NCBI RefSeq assembly: GCF_009796825.1
Contig: NZ_CP047030.1
Coordinates: 806,001 to 870,000 of the forward strand
DNA from: Algibacter sp. L3A6
GTDB lineage: Bacteria > Bacteroidota > Bacteroidia > Flavobacteriales > Flavobacteriaceae
DNA length: 64,000 nucleotides
Direction of reading: 5' to 3'
Shown here: piece by piece, positions 26,792 to 35,008 of the stretch
Layout of the letters: each line of letters opens with the position of its first letter
Numbering within the stretch: position 1 is the stretch's first letter
Program-made: the position numbers and the translations under genes
Notes under the pieces: model-generated
Database searches by the model: none
What the model was told of the DNA's origin: nothing
What the model saw: only the letters and a program-made list of their open reading frames with translations

Positions 26792-27412
26792 TTATACTTT
26801 TATACCGCAACCTATCGCTCTTGTTTCTGTTTCCTTAACGTCTTTTCCATTAAGTAAAGCATCTACAGCATTTTCAACATATTTAGTTGTTACGGCGTTT
26901 GCATCCTTATAATTATCGTCTATTGCCCCAATATATTTCACCTCATTACCTTGGTCTGTTTTCTGTAAAATAAAAACATGAGGTGTTTTTGTTGCTCCAA
27001 ATTTCGGGTAGATTTCTTGCTTTTCGTCTATTAAATAAGGGAAAGTAAATCCTTTTTCTTCTGCACGCTTTTTCATAGCTTCTAAACTATCACCAGGCAT
27101 AACATCTGTGTTATTAGGCATTATAGCAATTACAGGGTAACCTAACTTTGCATATTTTTTATCGAGCTCCACAATACGATCTTCGTACATTACGGCATAT
27201 GGGCAGGTGTTACAAGTAAAGGTTACTATAAAACCTTTAGCATTTTTATAATCGGAAAGCGAAACCATTTTTCCATCAATATTCTTCATAGAAAAATCTT
27301 CAGCAATATCACCAATACCATAACCTCCAGCACTGTTAGATGTTTTTAAGGTAAATGCACTTGCACAAAGCACTACCAGAATTACCGACATTATTTTAAT
27401 TGTTTTTTTCAT
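26792..27412 (-). CDS. Exported thioredoxin-fold protein, AhpC/TSA-like
   Basis: The 206-residue precursor has an N-terminal signal peptide, then an AhpC/TSA-like thioredoxin fold (GDIAEDFSMKNIDGKMVSLS). The active site is Cys67-x-x-Cys70 in FTCNTCPYAV, which differs from the WCxxC of classical thioredoxins. PHVFIL near residue 150 supplies the conserved cis-proline region. It probably works in the periplasm as a disulfide reductase or peroxide/thiol protein. It is encoded 5 bp after a TlpA-like gene, so the two likely act together. Confidence 0.85.
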   Translation of the reverse strand: MKKTIKIMSVILVVLCASAFTLKTSNSAGGYGIGDIAEDFSMKNIDGKMVSLSDYKNAKGFIVTFTCNTCPYAVMYEDRIVELDKKYAKLGYPVIAIMPNNTDVMPGDSLEAMKKRAEEKGFTFPYLIDEKQEIYPKFGATKTPHVFILQKTDQGNEVKYIGAIDDNYKDANAVTTKYVENAVDALLNGKDVKETETRAIGCGIKV

Positions 27413-27417
27413 AATGT

Positions 27418-27963
27418 TTAATTTAAAAATTGCTTTAATTCATATTCTAATTCTTCGTAAGTAAAAGATTTTTCAAAAAACTTACGTTCTCCATTTTTAT
27501 AGATTATTGTTGCTGGTAACGACCCCGACCAACCCTCATCGACCTGCGGAATCCAAGAGTTACTATCAACATCATCTAAAGCGATTACTTTCGATTTCAA
27601 TTGTTGTTTCAAAATAAAGGGTTTCAATTTAGAATCATACATATGTGGAAAATCTAAACTCACCAATGTAAAATCTACGTTCTTATTACCGTATTCAGAC
27701 TTCAGCTTTTCAAAATATGGCAATTCTTTAACACATGGCGCACACCAAGTCGCCCAAAAATTAATAACATGAATTTTATCATCTTGCTTATTCAAAAATG
27801 GTTTTAAACCCTCAAAATCATAAACTTCAAGATTAAAATCGCTTTCTGTTTCAGGCTGAATTCCGATCACTTCTACGTCTTGAGTTGAATCATTATTTTG
27901 TTTATTTTTATTTCCGCAACTAACAATTAATAGTACGGTTATTACAAAGAGATATCGTTTCAT
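27418..27963 (-). CDS. TlpA/ResA-like thiol-disulfide reductase lipoprotein
   Basis: The 181-residue precursor has a lipobox ending at Cys16 (LIVSC) and a thioredoxin fold with active site WATWCAPC (Cys74, Cys77). LPATIIYKNGERK contains the cis-proline loop. It should be anchored in the envelope and reduce or exchange disulfides in exported proteins. It is the first gene of the redox cluster and is divergent from the MarR regulator, with a palindromic operator candidate in the shared upstream region. Confidence 0.9.
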   Translation of the reverse strand: MKRYLFVITVLLIVSCGNKNKQNNDSTQDVEVIGIQPETESDFNLEVYDFEGLKPFLNKQDDKIHVINFWATWCAPCVKELPYFEKLKSEYGNKNVDFTLVSLDFPHMYDSKLKPFILKQQLKSKVIALDDVDSNSWIPQVDEGWSGSLPATIIYKNGERKFFEKSFTYEELEYELKQFLN

Positions 27964-28046
27964 AACTATAAAATTAATTCATCTTATTTTACTTTTCTAC
28001 CTGTTTAACAAACTTTTATACAAAAACGGAAAATTCCTCAAAATTT

Positions 28047-28064
28047 TACATACATTTGTATGTA
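28047..28064. promoter_or_regulatory. Palindromic operator overlapping the marR -7 promoter element
   Basis: TACATAC-ATTT-GTATGTA is a perfect 7-bp inverted repeat. The -7 motif TACATTTG (28051-28058) lies within it, in the direction of the MarR gene, so a dimer bound here would block RNA polymerase. Size and position are typical of MarR-family autoregulatory operators. Confidence 0.7.
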
Positions 28065-28090
28065 CAACAGTTATTTAACTGGTACATAAC

Positions 28091-28546
28091 ATGGACGATT
28101 CACTACATATCAACTCTAAATTACCTATAAATAAAAAATTGGTTATTAGCTTATTACAAACAATAAACGAGGTGAGTTCTAAAATGAATTCAGCACTTAA
28201 GCCTTACGGAATTTCTGAACCACAATTTAATGTGCTTAGAATTTTACGTGGGCAAAGAGGCAACCCTATTTCTTTGGCTGAAGTTCAAGAACATATGATT
28301 ACCAAAATGAGCAATACCACACGATTAATAGATAAACTAGAGGCTAAAAACTGTGTAAGACGTGTAATTAACGTAGAAAATAAACGTAAAATAGATTTAA
28401 CAATAACCAACGTAGGTTTAGATTTATTAAAAAGAACAGACGAAATATTAACAACAACAGAAAACGAATTAGTGGCTGGCCTAACCACCAATGAAAAAGC
28501 GGAATTAACTGCGCTTTTGAGAAAATTAAGGTTAATAGCAAAGTAG
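28091..28546 (+). CDS. MarR-family transcriptional regulator
   Basis: The 151-residue protein has the MarR layout: an N-terminal helix for dimerisation, a winged helix with PLSLAEVQEHM-like and MSNTTRLIDKLEAKNCVRR recognition segments, the wing VENKRKIDLTIT, and C-terminal dimer helices. It is divergent from the redox genes and is preceded by a perfect palindrome covering its promoter, so autoregulation is likely and control of the adjacent thiol genes is plausible. No cysteine-based sensing motif is obvious, so the inducer cannot be told from sequence. Confidence 0.92.
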   Translation: MDDSLHINSKLPINKKLVISLLQTINEVSSKMNSALKPYGISEPQFNVLRILRGQRGNPISLAEVQEHMITKMSNTTRLIDKLEAKNCVRRVINVENKRKIDLTITNVGLDLLKRTDEILTTTENELVAGLTTNEKAELTALLRKLRLIAK

Positions 28547-28574
28547 GGTTTCCCTAAACCCTTAGTAACCAACC

Positions 28575-28607
28575 AAGACTGCTGTACTTATTATAGCAGT
28601 CTTTTTT
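28575..28607 (+). terminator. Terminator of the MarR gene
   Basis: AAGACTGCT and AGCAGTCTT form a 9-bp stem with an 11-nt loop, followed by a T run. Confidence 0.85.
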
Positions 28608-28669
28608 AAAGGGGAATCCCTAACAAACTAAAGCTATTTTTCCTTTTTTCGTAAAAAATGAATAAAGTT

Positions 28670-28700
28670 TTGTTTAATACTTTTTCAATCTTTATATTTG
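28670..28700 (+). promoter_or_regulatory. Promoter of the trp operon
   Basis: TTG at 28670-28672 and TATATTTG at 28693-28700 are separated by 20 bp, matching the Bacteroidota -33/-7 promoter arrangement. Transcription would start about 15 bp before the trp leader peptide ATG. Confidence 0.75.
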
Positions 28701-28720
28701 AACCAACATAATAAATAACA

Positions 28721-28768
28721 ATGAACACTTTTTTAAATAAATCTTGGTGGTGGAGCTTTCGAAACTAA
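28721..28768 (+). CDS. trpL: Trp operon leader peptide with three consecutive Trp codons
   Basis: The 15-residue ORF MNTFLNKSWWWSFRN has three tandem TGG codons at 28745-28753, ends in TAA, and is followed by a strong intrinsic terminator before trpE. This is the classical layout of ribosome-mediated attenuation: when charged tRNA-Trp is scarce, the ribosome stalls on the Trp codons and the terminator is prevented. The ORF is too short for routine gene calling. Trp is a rare amino acid, so three in a row immediately before a trp operon is strong evidence. Confidence 0.92.
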   Translation: MNTFLNKSWWWSFRN

Positions 28769-28832
28769 AATTCGTGAAGAAACCCGAGTATATTTAAAAC
28801 TTAAAAATATCCAAAAGGCTTGTCATTCACGA
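28756..28832 (+). promoter_or_regulatory. Candidate trp attenuator switch (protector and antiterminator pairings)
   Basis: CTTTCGAA (28756-28763, inside the leader ORF just after the Trp codons) can pair with TTCGTGAAG (28771-28779) with one bulge. Alternatively TCGTGAA (28772-28778) pairs with TTCACGA (28826-28832), in the terminator loop and the start of its 3' arm. A ribosome stalled at the Trp codons would cover the first segment and favour the second pairing. The pairings were found by eye and no energies were computed. Confidence 0.6.
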
Positions 28833-28846
28833 CAAGCCTTTTTTTT
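28813..28846 (+). terminator. Attenuator terminator of the trp operon
   Basis: AAAAGGCTTGTC and GACAAGCCTTTT form a perfect 12-bp stem with a 6-nt loop and a T-run. It lies between the leader peptide and trpE, where a terminator makes sense only as an attenuator. Confidence 0.92.
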
Positions 28847-28898
28847 ATTTTAAAATCGTTCACTTTTTGGCTATTTGCCGAAATACAAAAAACAATAA

Positions 28899-30305
28899 AT
28901 GGAAAAATTTAATTTATACACACACCACAAAAAAATATTAACAGATACTATTACACCTGTATCTGTTTACTATAAAATACGCGATAAATACCCAAACAGT
29001 ATTCTATTAGAAAGTGGCGACTACCATAGAAGTCACAAAAACTTCTCGTACATCTGTTTCAACCCTATTGCCTCTATAAAGGTAGAGAATGAAGTGATAT
29101 CGCAAACTTTTCCAGATGGCAGTTCAACCTCACTTAATATTACAAGTGATATAAATGTAGCCGATGAAATTCACGATTTCACCAAACGTTTTAAACCACA
29201 ATCCGACGAAGATTTTAAGTTTATAAACAACGGTATATTTGGTTACACCGCTTACAATGCCGTACGGTATTTTGAAGATGTACAAATTAGCAAAAAAGAC
29301 AACTCGGTAGTTATACCAGATATCTATTATGCGGTTTACAAAAACATCATTGCCATAAACCATTACAAAAACGAAGCTTATATTTTCGCGCATTGTTATG
29401 ATGATGCCGAAAATAATATCGATGCCATTGATAAACTTATAAACGTGCAAAACTTTGCATCTTATAATTTCAAGTCTAAAGGCGATATACAATCTAATTT
29501 AACCGACGACGAATTTAAAAACCAAGTTGAGTTAGCACGTAAACACTGTGCACGAGGCGATGTTTTTCAACTCGTATTATCACGTCGTTTTTCACAAGAA
29601 TTCACAGGCGACGATTTCAATATCTATCGCGCCCTTCGTAGTATAAACCCATCACCATACTTGTTTTATTTCGATTATGGCGATTTTAAAATATTTGGTA
29701 GTTCGCCCGAAGCTCAACTTATTGTTTCCGATGGTATGGCAGAAATCCACCCTATTGCCGGAACTTTTAAGCGTACAGGCGACGAAGAACAAGATGAAAT
29801 ATTAGCAGAAAAACTAAAAAAAGACGACAAAGAAAACGCCGAACACGTCATGCTTGTAGATCTTGCTCGAAACGATTTAAGTCGTCACGGCAGCGAAGTA
29901 AAAGTAGTTACCTACCGCGAAGTTCAGTTTTTCTCGCACGTTATTCACCTGGTTAGTAAAGTTGTTGGCAAAAAACACAAAAGCACCTCAACCATGCAAG
30001 TTGTGGCCGATACGTTTCCGGCAGGAACCTTGAGTGGCGCACCAAAACACCGCGCTATGCAACTTATAGAGCAATACGAAAAAACAAGTCGTGGCTATTA
30101 CGGCGGCGCCATAGGTTTTATGGATTTCGACGGCAATTTTAACCACGCCATCATGATCCGTACTTTTTTAAGTAAAGACTATAAATTAAACTGGCAAGCA
30201 GGCGCCGGAATGGTATCAAAATCCAATGCCGAAAGTGAGCTACAAGAAGTATTTAACAAACTCGGTGCATTAACGAAAGCCATAAAAGTAGCCGAAGACA
30301 TATAA
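28899..30305 (+). CDS. trpE: Anthranilate synthase component I
   Basis: This 468-residue chorismate-utilising enzyme has the N-terminal LLES feedback element (residues 36-39) that binds Trp in TrpE. The catalytic half has GDVFQLVLSRRF, FGSSPEAQLIV, HPIAGTFKRTGD, EHVMLVDLARNDL and TLSGAPKHRAMQLIE, ending in YYGGAIGFMDFDG. With TrpG it converts chorismate and glutamine to anthranilate. It is the first structural gene after the attenuator. A palindromic repeat element and a long spacer separate it from trpG. Confidence 0.97.
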   Translation: MEKFNLYTHHKKILTDTITPVSVYYKIRDKYPNSILLESGDYHRSHKNFSYICFNPIASIKVENEVISQTFPDGSSTSLNITSDINVADEIHDFTKRFKPQSDEDFKFINNGIFGYTAYNAVRYFEDVQISKKDNSVVIPDIYYAVYKNIIAINHYKNEAYIFAHCYDDAENNIDAIDKLINVQNFASYNFKSKGDIQSNLTDDEFKNQVELARKHCARGDVFQLVLSRRFSQEFTGDDFNIYRALRSINPSPYLFYFDYGDFKIFGSSPEAQLIVSDGMAEIHPIAGTFKRTGDEEQDEILAEKLKKDDKENAEHVMLVDLARNDLSRHGSEVKVVTYREVQFFSHVIHLVSKVVGKKHKSTSTMQVVADTFPAGTLSGAPKHRAMQLIEQYEKTSRGYYGGAIGFMDFDGNFNHAIMIRTFLSKDYKLNWQAGAGMVSKSNAESELQEVFNKLGALTKAIKVAEDI

Positions 30306-30313
30306 AATAATTT

Positions 30314-30403
30314 GGGCGTTACCCGAAAAGGGTCGGGCTTTCGGCAGTCGCTTTTTTTGAGAAAAACAAAAAAAAGCTTCAACAAAGCCTCAATCCCTAA
30401 CGC
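30314..30403 (-). repeat. Palindromic intergenic element, copy B (trpE-trpG spacer)
   Basis: Inverted copy: read on the minus strand it starts GCGTTAGGGATTG and ends CGGGTAACGCCC. Its centre can form an A/T-rich hairpin (GCTTTTTTTTG with CAAAAAAAGC). It begins 8 bp after the trpE stop codon. Confidence 0.88.
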
Positions 30404-30504
30404 GGGAGTAGCCCTAAGGAAAAGTGAACAGTTCCAGTAAACAGTGTTTACTCAGCTAAAAAAAGAAGAATAAAATTCAGAGTCATCTGAAAAAAAATAA
30501 ACAT

Positions 30505-31068
30505 ATGAAAGTACTAGTCATAGACAATTACGACAGTTTCACATACAACCTAGTTCATTACCTAGAAGATTTAAACTGCGATGTTACCGTAGTACGTAAC
30601 GACAAACTCACTCTAGACGATGTTAAACCGTTCCATAAAATCGTACTATCTCCAGGCCCAGGAATTCCAGACGAAGCTGGTTTACTAAAAGCCATTATAG
30701 AAACTTACGCACCAACCAAAAGCATTTTAGGTGTTTGCCTTGGTCAACAAGCCATAGGTGAAGTTTTTGGAGGTTCGCTTATAAACCTAGAAGACGTTTA
30801 TCACGGTGTAGCAACAAATGTTACTATAACCGTAGACGACGAAATCTTGTTTAAAGGTTTAGATAAAAACATAGAAATTGGGCGTTACCACTCGTGGGTA
30901 GTTAACCCAAATTTACCAGAAAGTTTAGAAGCAACGTCGGTAGATGCTAACGGACAAATTATGTCTTTACGCCATAAAATTTACGATGTTCGTGGTGTAC
31001 AATATCATCCAGAATCGGTTTTAACACCTAACGGAAAAGCAATATTAAAAAACTGGGTGGAAAATTAA
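30505..31068 (+). CDS. trpG: Anthranilate synthase component II (glutamine amidotransferase)
   Basis: The 187-residue class I glutamine amidotransferase has the oxyanion-strand phrase LSPGPGIPDEAG, the nucleophile Cys78 in GVCLGQQAIGE, and the His-Glu pair in GVQYHPESVLTP. It supplies ammonia from glutamine to TrpE. It could also serve para-aminobenzoate synthesis, as in many bacteria, but the operon context fits Trp. The 199-bp spacer before it contains repeat copy B and an AGTAAAC/GTTTACT hairpin at about 30438-30455. Confidence 0.96.
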   Translation: MKVLVIDNYDSFTYNLVHYLEDLNCDVTVVRNDKLTLDDVKPFHKIVLSPGPGIPDEAGLLKAIIETYAPTKSILGVCLGQQAIGEVFGGSLINLEDVYHGVATNVTITVDDEILFKGLDKNIEIGRYHSWVVNPNLPESLEATSVDANGQIMSLRHKIYDVRGVQYHPESVLTPNGKAILKNWVEN

Positions 31069-31171
31069 AAAATAGTCGCAGTTTTCAGTGGTAGTTAAGT
31101 AGTACTTACTCGGATGAAAAACATAATTAGCAAACAACCATTAACCAGTAACAATTATCTCTTTTACAGAA

Positions 31172-32164
31172 ATGAAACATTTACTAAATAGATTAATAAA
31201 TCACGAAACCCTTTCTACCGAAGAAGCTAAACAAGTTATAGTCAACATATCCCACGATATGTATAACCCGAGCCAAATAGCATGTTTTTTATCAGTTTTC
31301 ATGATGAGAAGTATTACTCTCGAAGAACTAAAAGGTTTTAGAGATGCACTTCTAGAGCTTTGTTTGCCGGTGAATCTTAGCGATTTTAATGCTATCGATA
31401 TTGTAGGCACTGGTGGCGATGGCAAAAACACATTCAACATCTCTACCCTATCGGCTTTTATTACGGCAGGAGCAGGTGTTCATGTTTCTAAACACGGTAA
31501 CTACGGTGTATCGTCAACATCGGGATCTTCAAATGTTATGGAGCATTTAGGTGTGAAATTTTCTAATAATGAAGATTTTTTAAAACGCGCTTTAGACCAA
31601 GCAGGGATATGTATTTTACATGCACCGTTATTTCACCCAGCAATGAAAAACGTAGCGCCTATTCGTAAAGAACTCGGTGTTAAAACTTTTTTTAACATGC
31701 TCGGGCCTTTAGTTAATCCATCGTTTCCAAAAAATCATGTTTTAGGTGTTTTCAATTTAGAAGTTTTAAGACTTTATAGTTTCCTATTTCAAAACACAGG
31801 ACATAATTATAACATCGTTTATGCTTTAGATGGTTACGATGAAATTTCATTAACAGGAAAAGCAAAAATTATTTCTAATCATACAGAAAAACTTTTTTCA
31901 CCAGAAGATTTAGGCATTTCAGTAATAAGACAAAGTGATATTTTTGGTGGCGATACCATAAAAGATGCTGCCAATATCTTTGTGGACATCGTTAACGGAA
32001 AGGGAACAGAAGCACAAAACAACGTGGTTTGTGCTAACGCCGGTTTAGCCATTGCCACTTCAAAACAAATTTCGCATCAAGAAGGTTTTGAACTAGCAAA
32101 AGAGTCGTTATTTTCAGGAAAAGCAAAAACGAGTTTAGATAAATTAATTGAGTTAAGTAAATAA
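31172..32164 (+). CDS. trpD: Anthranilate phosphoribosyltransferase
   Basis: The 330-residue protein has the PRPP-binding glycine loop DIVGTGGDGKNTFNISTLSA, followed by SKHGNYGVSSTSGSSNVMEHLG and the anthranilate-site region PLFHPAMKNVAPIRKELGVK with LGPLVNPS. It transfers the phosphoribosyl group to anthranilate, the second committed step of Trp synthesis. Start and length are normal for the family. It follows trpG after 103 bp. Confidence 0.97.
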   Translation: MKHLLNRLINHETLSTEEAKQVIVNISHDMYNPSQIACFLSVFMMRSITLEELKGFRDALLELCLPVNLSDFNAIDIVGTGGDGKNTFNISTLSAFITAGAGVHVSKHGNYGVSSTSGSSNVMEHLGVKFSNNEDFLKRALDQAGICILHAPLFHPAMKNVAPIRKELGVKTFFNMLGPLVNPSFPKNHVLGVFNLEVLRLYSFLFQNTGHNYNIVYALDGYDEISLTGKAKIISNHTEKLFSPEDLGISVIRQSDIFGGDTIKDAANIFVDIVNGKGTEAQNNVVCANAGLAIATSKQISHQEGFELAKESLFSGKAKTSLDKLIELSK

Positions 32165-32241
32165 AAAAAGTCCGCAGTTAATAGTATTCGGTTGGCAGTT
32201 TGCTCACTCAAAACTTAAGACTCAGGCTTCAAGACTAGAAC

Positions 32242-33027
32242 ATGAATATTTTAGACAAAATAACATTAGATAAACGTAAGGAAGTTGAACTTCGTAAAAG
32301 TTTAATCCCAGTTTCTCAATTAGAACAATCTGTTTTATTTGGAAGACAAACCGTTTCACTTGCTAATAATTTACGCAACAGTAAATCTGGAATTATAGCC
32401 GAACATAAACGCAGATCGCCATCAAAATCTGTAATTAATAACGGATTAAACGTTCAAGATGTAGCAAAAGGCTATCAAGATGCTGGCGTTTGTGGTATGT
32501 CTGTTCTAACCGATGGAAAATACTTTGGAGGCTCTCTAGACGATTTATTAACAGCACGAGCAAGTTGCAACTTACCATTACTCAGAAAAGAATTTATAAT
32601 CGATGAATATCAAATGCTAGAAGCCAAGGCTTATGGCGCCGATGTTATTTTGCTTATTGCAGCTATTCTTTCTCGAGACGAAATAAAACAATTCTCTGAG
32701 TTTGCAAAAAGCTTAAATCTAGATGTGCTTTTAGAAGTACATAACGAAGAGGAATTACATAAATCTATTATGCCAAGCTTAGATATGCTTGGTGTAAATA
32801 ACAGAAATTTAAAAACCTTTGAAGTTAGTTTAGAAACTAGTAAATTATTAAGCACACAGATACCAAACGATTTTGTAAAAGTATCAGAAAGTGGCATAAG
32901 CAGCGTTGAAGCCATTAAAGAACTTCAGCCATTTGGATATCAAGGATTTTTAATAGGTGAAAACTTTATGAAAACAGACAATCCTGGGGCAAGTGCTACT
33001 GAGTTTATAAACCAATTGAATAAATAG
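32242..33027 (+). CDS. trpC: Indole-3-glycerol phosphate synthase
   Basis: The 261-residue TIM-barrel protein shows the catalytic strands IIAEHKRRSPSKS (Lys), MSVLTDGKYFGGS, LPLLRKEFIIDEYQ (Lys), LLEVHNEEEL, GVNNRNLKTFEV and VSESGIS. It closes the indole ring from carboxyphenylamino-deoxyribulose phosphate. It is monofunctional: the TrpF activity is not fused here, as it is in enterobacteria, but sits in the next gene. Confidence 0.97.
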   Translation: MNILDKITLDKRKEVELRKSLIPVSQLEQSVLFGRQTVSLANNLRNSKSGIIAEHKRRSPSKSVINNGLNVQDVAKGYQDAGVCGMSVLTDGKYFGGSLDDLLTARASCNLPLLRKEFIIDEYQMLEAKAYGADVILLIAAILSRDEIKQFSEFAKSLNLDVLLEVHNEEELHKSIMPSLDMLGVNNRNLKTFEVSLETSKLLSTQIPNDFVKVSESGISSVEAIKELQPFGYQGFLIGENFMKTDNPGASATEFINQLNK

Positions 33028-33069
33028 AATTTCACTAAATTTCTTTTAGAACAACACAAATTGAACATC

Positions 33070-34911
33070 ATGAAACTGAAAATTTGCGGAATGAAATATC
33101 AAGAGAATATAACTGAAGTCGCTGCTTTACAGCCCGACTATTTAGGCTTTATATTCTACGATAAATCGTCTAGAAATTTTGATAAATCGATTCCAGAAAT
33201 ATCAAGTTCTGCAAAAAAAACTGGTGTTTTTGTTAATGAAGATTTAGAAGTTGTTATTGAAAAAATAAAAACATTCAACTTACAAGCTGTTCAATTACAC
33301 GGTGAAGAATCGCCAGAATATTGTGCCAGCTTAAAAGGAAAAGTATCAGAAATTATTAAAGTATTCTCTATTAAAAACGAATTCAATTTCGAGGTTTTAA
33401 AACCTTACGAATCTGTTTGCGATTACTTTTTATTTGATACCAAAGGAAAACACCCAGGCGGAAATGGTTATACTTTCGATTGGAATGTATTAAGCAACTA
33501 CCCTTCTACTAAACCCTTCTTTTTAAGTGGAGGTATTGGTTTCGATGAAATTGAAGCCGTTAAAAAGTTTCAACAAAGTACGGCTTCAAAATACTGTTAT
33601 GCACTAGATGTAAATAGTAAGTTTGAAATAGAACCGGGATTAAAAAATATAGAATTATTAAAAGACTTTAAAACAAATTTGTTTTTCCATGGAAACCATG
33701 GAACAGACTCAAATTTAAATAAACATATGGAAAATTATAACGTAAACGAAAAAGGCTATTACGGCGAATTTGGTGGTGCATTTATTCCAGAAATGCTTTA
33801 CCCGAATGTGGAAGAATTACGCCAGAACTATTTAAAAGTGATGGCAGAACCAGATTTCAAAAAGGAATTCGATCAACTTTTAAAAGATTATGTTGGTCGC
33901 CCATCTCCTTTATATTTTGCTAAACGTCTTTCTGAAAAATACAACACTAAAATCTATTTAAAGCGTGAAGATTTAAACCATACTGGCGCACACAAAATAA
34001 ACAATACGGTTGGACAAATTTTAATGGCCAAACGTTTAGGTAAAACTAGAATTATTGCTGAAACTGGAGCAGGACAACACGGTGTTGCCACTGCTACTGT
34101 TTGTGCTTTAATGGGACTAGAATGTATTGTTTACATGGGCGAAATTGATATTGCGCGTCAAGCACCAAACGTAGCCAGAATGAAAATGTTAGGCGCTACC
34201 GTTGTACCTGCACTTTCTGGAAGTAGAACTTTAAAAGATGCTACAAACGAAGCCATTCGCGATTGGATTAACAACCCTGTGAATACACATTATATTATTG
34301 GATCGGCTATTGGACCGCACCCATACCCAGATATGGTTACTAGATTTCAATCGATAATTTCCGAAGAAATAAAATGGCAATTAAAAGAACAAATCGGGAG
34401 AGAAAACCCTGATTATGTTGTGGCTTGTATTGGCGGCGGAAGTAATGCTGCCGGAACATACTACCATTATTTACACGAACTTGATGTAAAAATTATTGCT
34501 GTTGAAGCTGCTGGATTAGGTGTTGATTCTGGAGAGAGTGCTGCTACTTCTGTTTTAGGGCACGAAGGTGTTATTCATGGTTGTAAAACCTTGTTAATGC
34601 AAACTAAAGATGGACAGATTACAGAGCCTTACTCTATTTCGGCTGGTTTAGATTATCCTGGTGTTGGTCCAATGCACGCACATTTATGCAAAACGGGACG
34701 TGCTGAATTTATGTCGATTACAGATGATCAAGCTATGACGGCTGGTTTGGATTTATGTAAACTAGAAGGTATTATTCCGGCTATTGAGAGTTCGCATGCG
34801 CTGGCTATTTTTGAAGAAAAAACTTTTAAACCAGACGACGTGGTTGTTGTGAGTCTTTCAGGACGTGGTGATAAGGATTTACAGAATTATATTGAATATT
34901 TTAAAATATAA
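33070..34911 (+). CDS. trpFB: Apparent TrpF-TrpB fusion: PRA isomerase plus tryptophan synthase beta
   Basis: One uninterrupted 613-codon frame (ATG at 33070; an upstream in-frame TTG at 33061 is less likely) carries two complete enzymes. Residues 1 to about 208 are TrpF: MKLKICGMKY, LGFIFYDKSSRNF, VQLHGEE, FLFDTKGKHPGGNGYTFDW, LSGGI and ALDVNSKFEIEPG. Residues about 220-613 are TrpB: GYYGEFGGAFIPEML, the PLP lysine in HTGAHKINNT, ETGAGQHGVA, GGGSNA and GSLSGRGDKD-like C-terminal motifs. The 12-residue join (HGNHGTDSNLNK) looks like translated spacer, and an ATG at 33727 sits exactly where TrpB usually starts, so independent initiation is possible. A single-base indel in the T5 run near 33680 would restore two separate genes. 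Confidence 0.9.
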   Translation: MKLKICGMKYQENITEVAALQPDYLGFIFYDKSSRNFDKSIPEISSSAKKTGVFVNEDLEVVIEKIKTFNLQAVQLHGEESPEYCASLKGKVSEIIKVFSIKNEFNFEVLKPYESVCDYFLFDTKGKHPGGNGYTFDWNVLSNYPSTKPFFLSGGIGFDEIEAVKKFQQSTASKYCYALDVNSKFEIEPGLKNIELLKDFKTNLFFHGNHGTDSNLNKHMENYNVNEKGYYGEFGGAFIPEMLYPNVEELRQNYLKVMAEPDFKKEFDQLLKDYVGRPSPLYFAKRLSEKYNTKIYLKREDLNHTGAHKINNTVGQILMAKRLGKTRIIAETGAGQHGVATATVCALMGLECIVYMGEIDIARQAPNVARMKMLGATVVPALSGSRTLKDATNEAIRDWINNPVNTHYIIGSAIGPHPYPDMVTRFQSIISEEIKWQLKEQIGRENPDYVVACIGGGSNAAGTYYHYLHELDVKIIAVEAAGLGVDSGESAATSVLGHEGVIHGCKTLLMQTKDGQITEPYSISAGLDYPGVGPMHAHLCKTGRAEFMSITDDQAMTAGLDLCKLEGIIPAIESSHALAIFEEKTFKPDDVVVVSLSGRGDKDLQNYIEYFKI

Positions 34912-34930
34912 ACAAGCAGACGTTACTAAT

Positions 34931-35008
34931 GCGTTAGGGATTGAGCGATTGTTGGAGCTCCTCGTAGAGAGCGACTCGTGAAAGCCCGACCCCTTGTGGG
35001 TAACGCCC
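34931..35008 (+). repeat. Palindromic intergenic element, copy C (trpB-trpA spacer)
   Basis: Starts GCGTTAGGGATTG and ends TGTGGGTAACGCCC. It contains GAAAGCCCGACCCC, also present in the other copies with small changes, and a central GAGCTCCTCGTAGAGAGC hairpin. It is the shortest copy (78 bp). Confidence 0.88.

Noticed and set aside
28285..28572. 95-codon minus-strand ORF
   Set aside because: Antisense to the MarR gene and runs into its terminator.
29130..29492. 120-codon minus-strand ORF
   Set aside because: Antisense to trpE, which has all family motifs in the plus frame.
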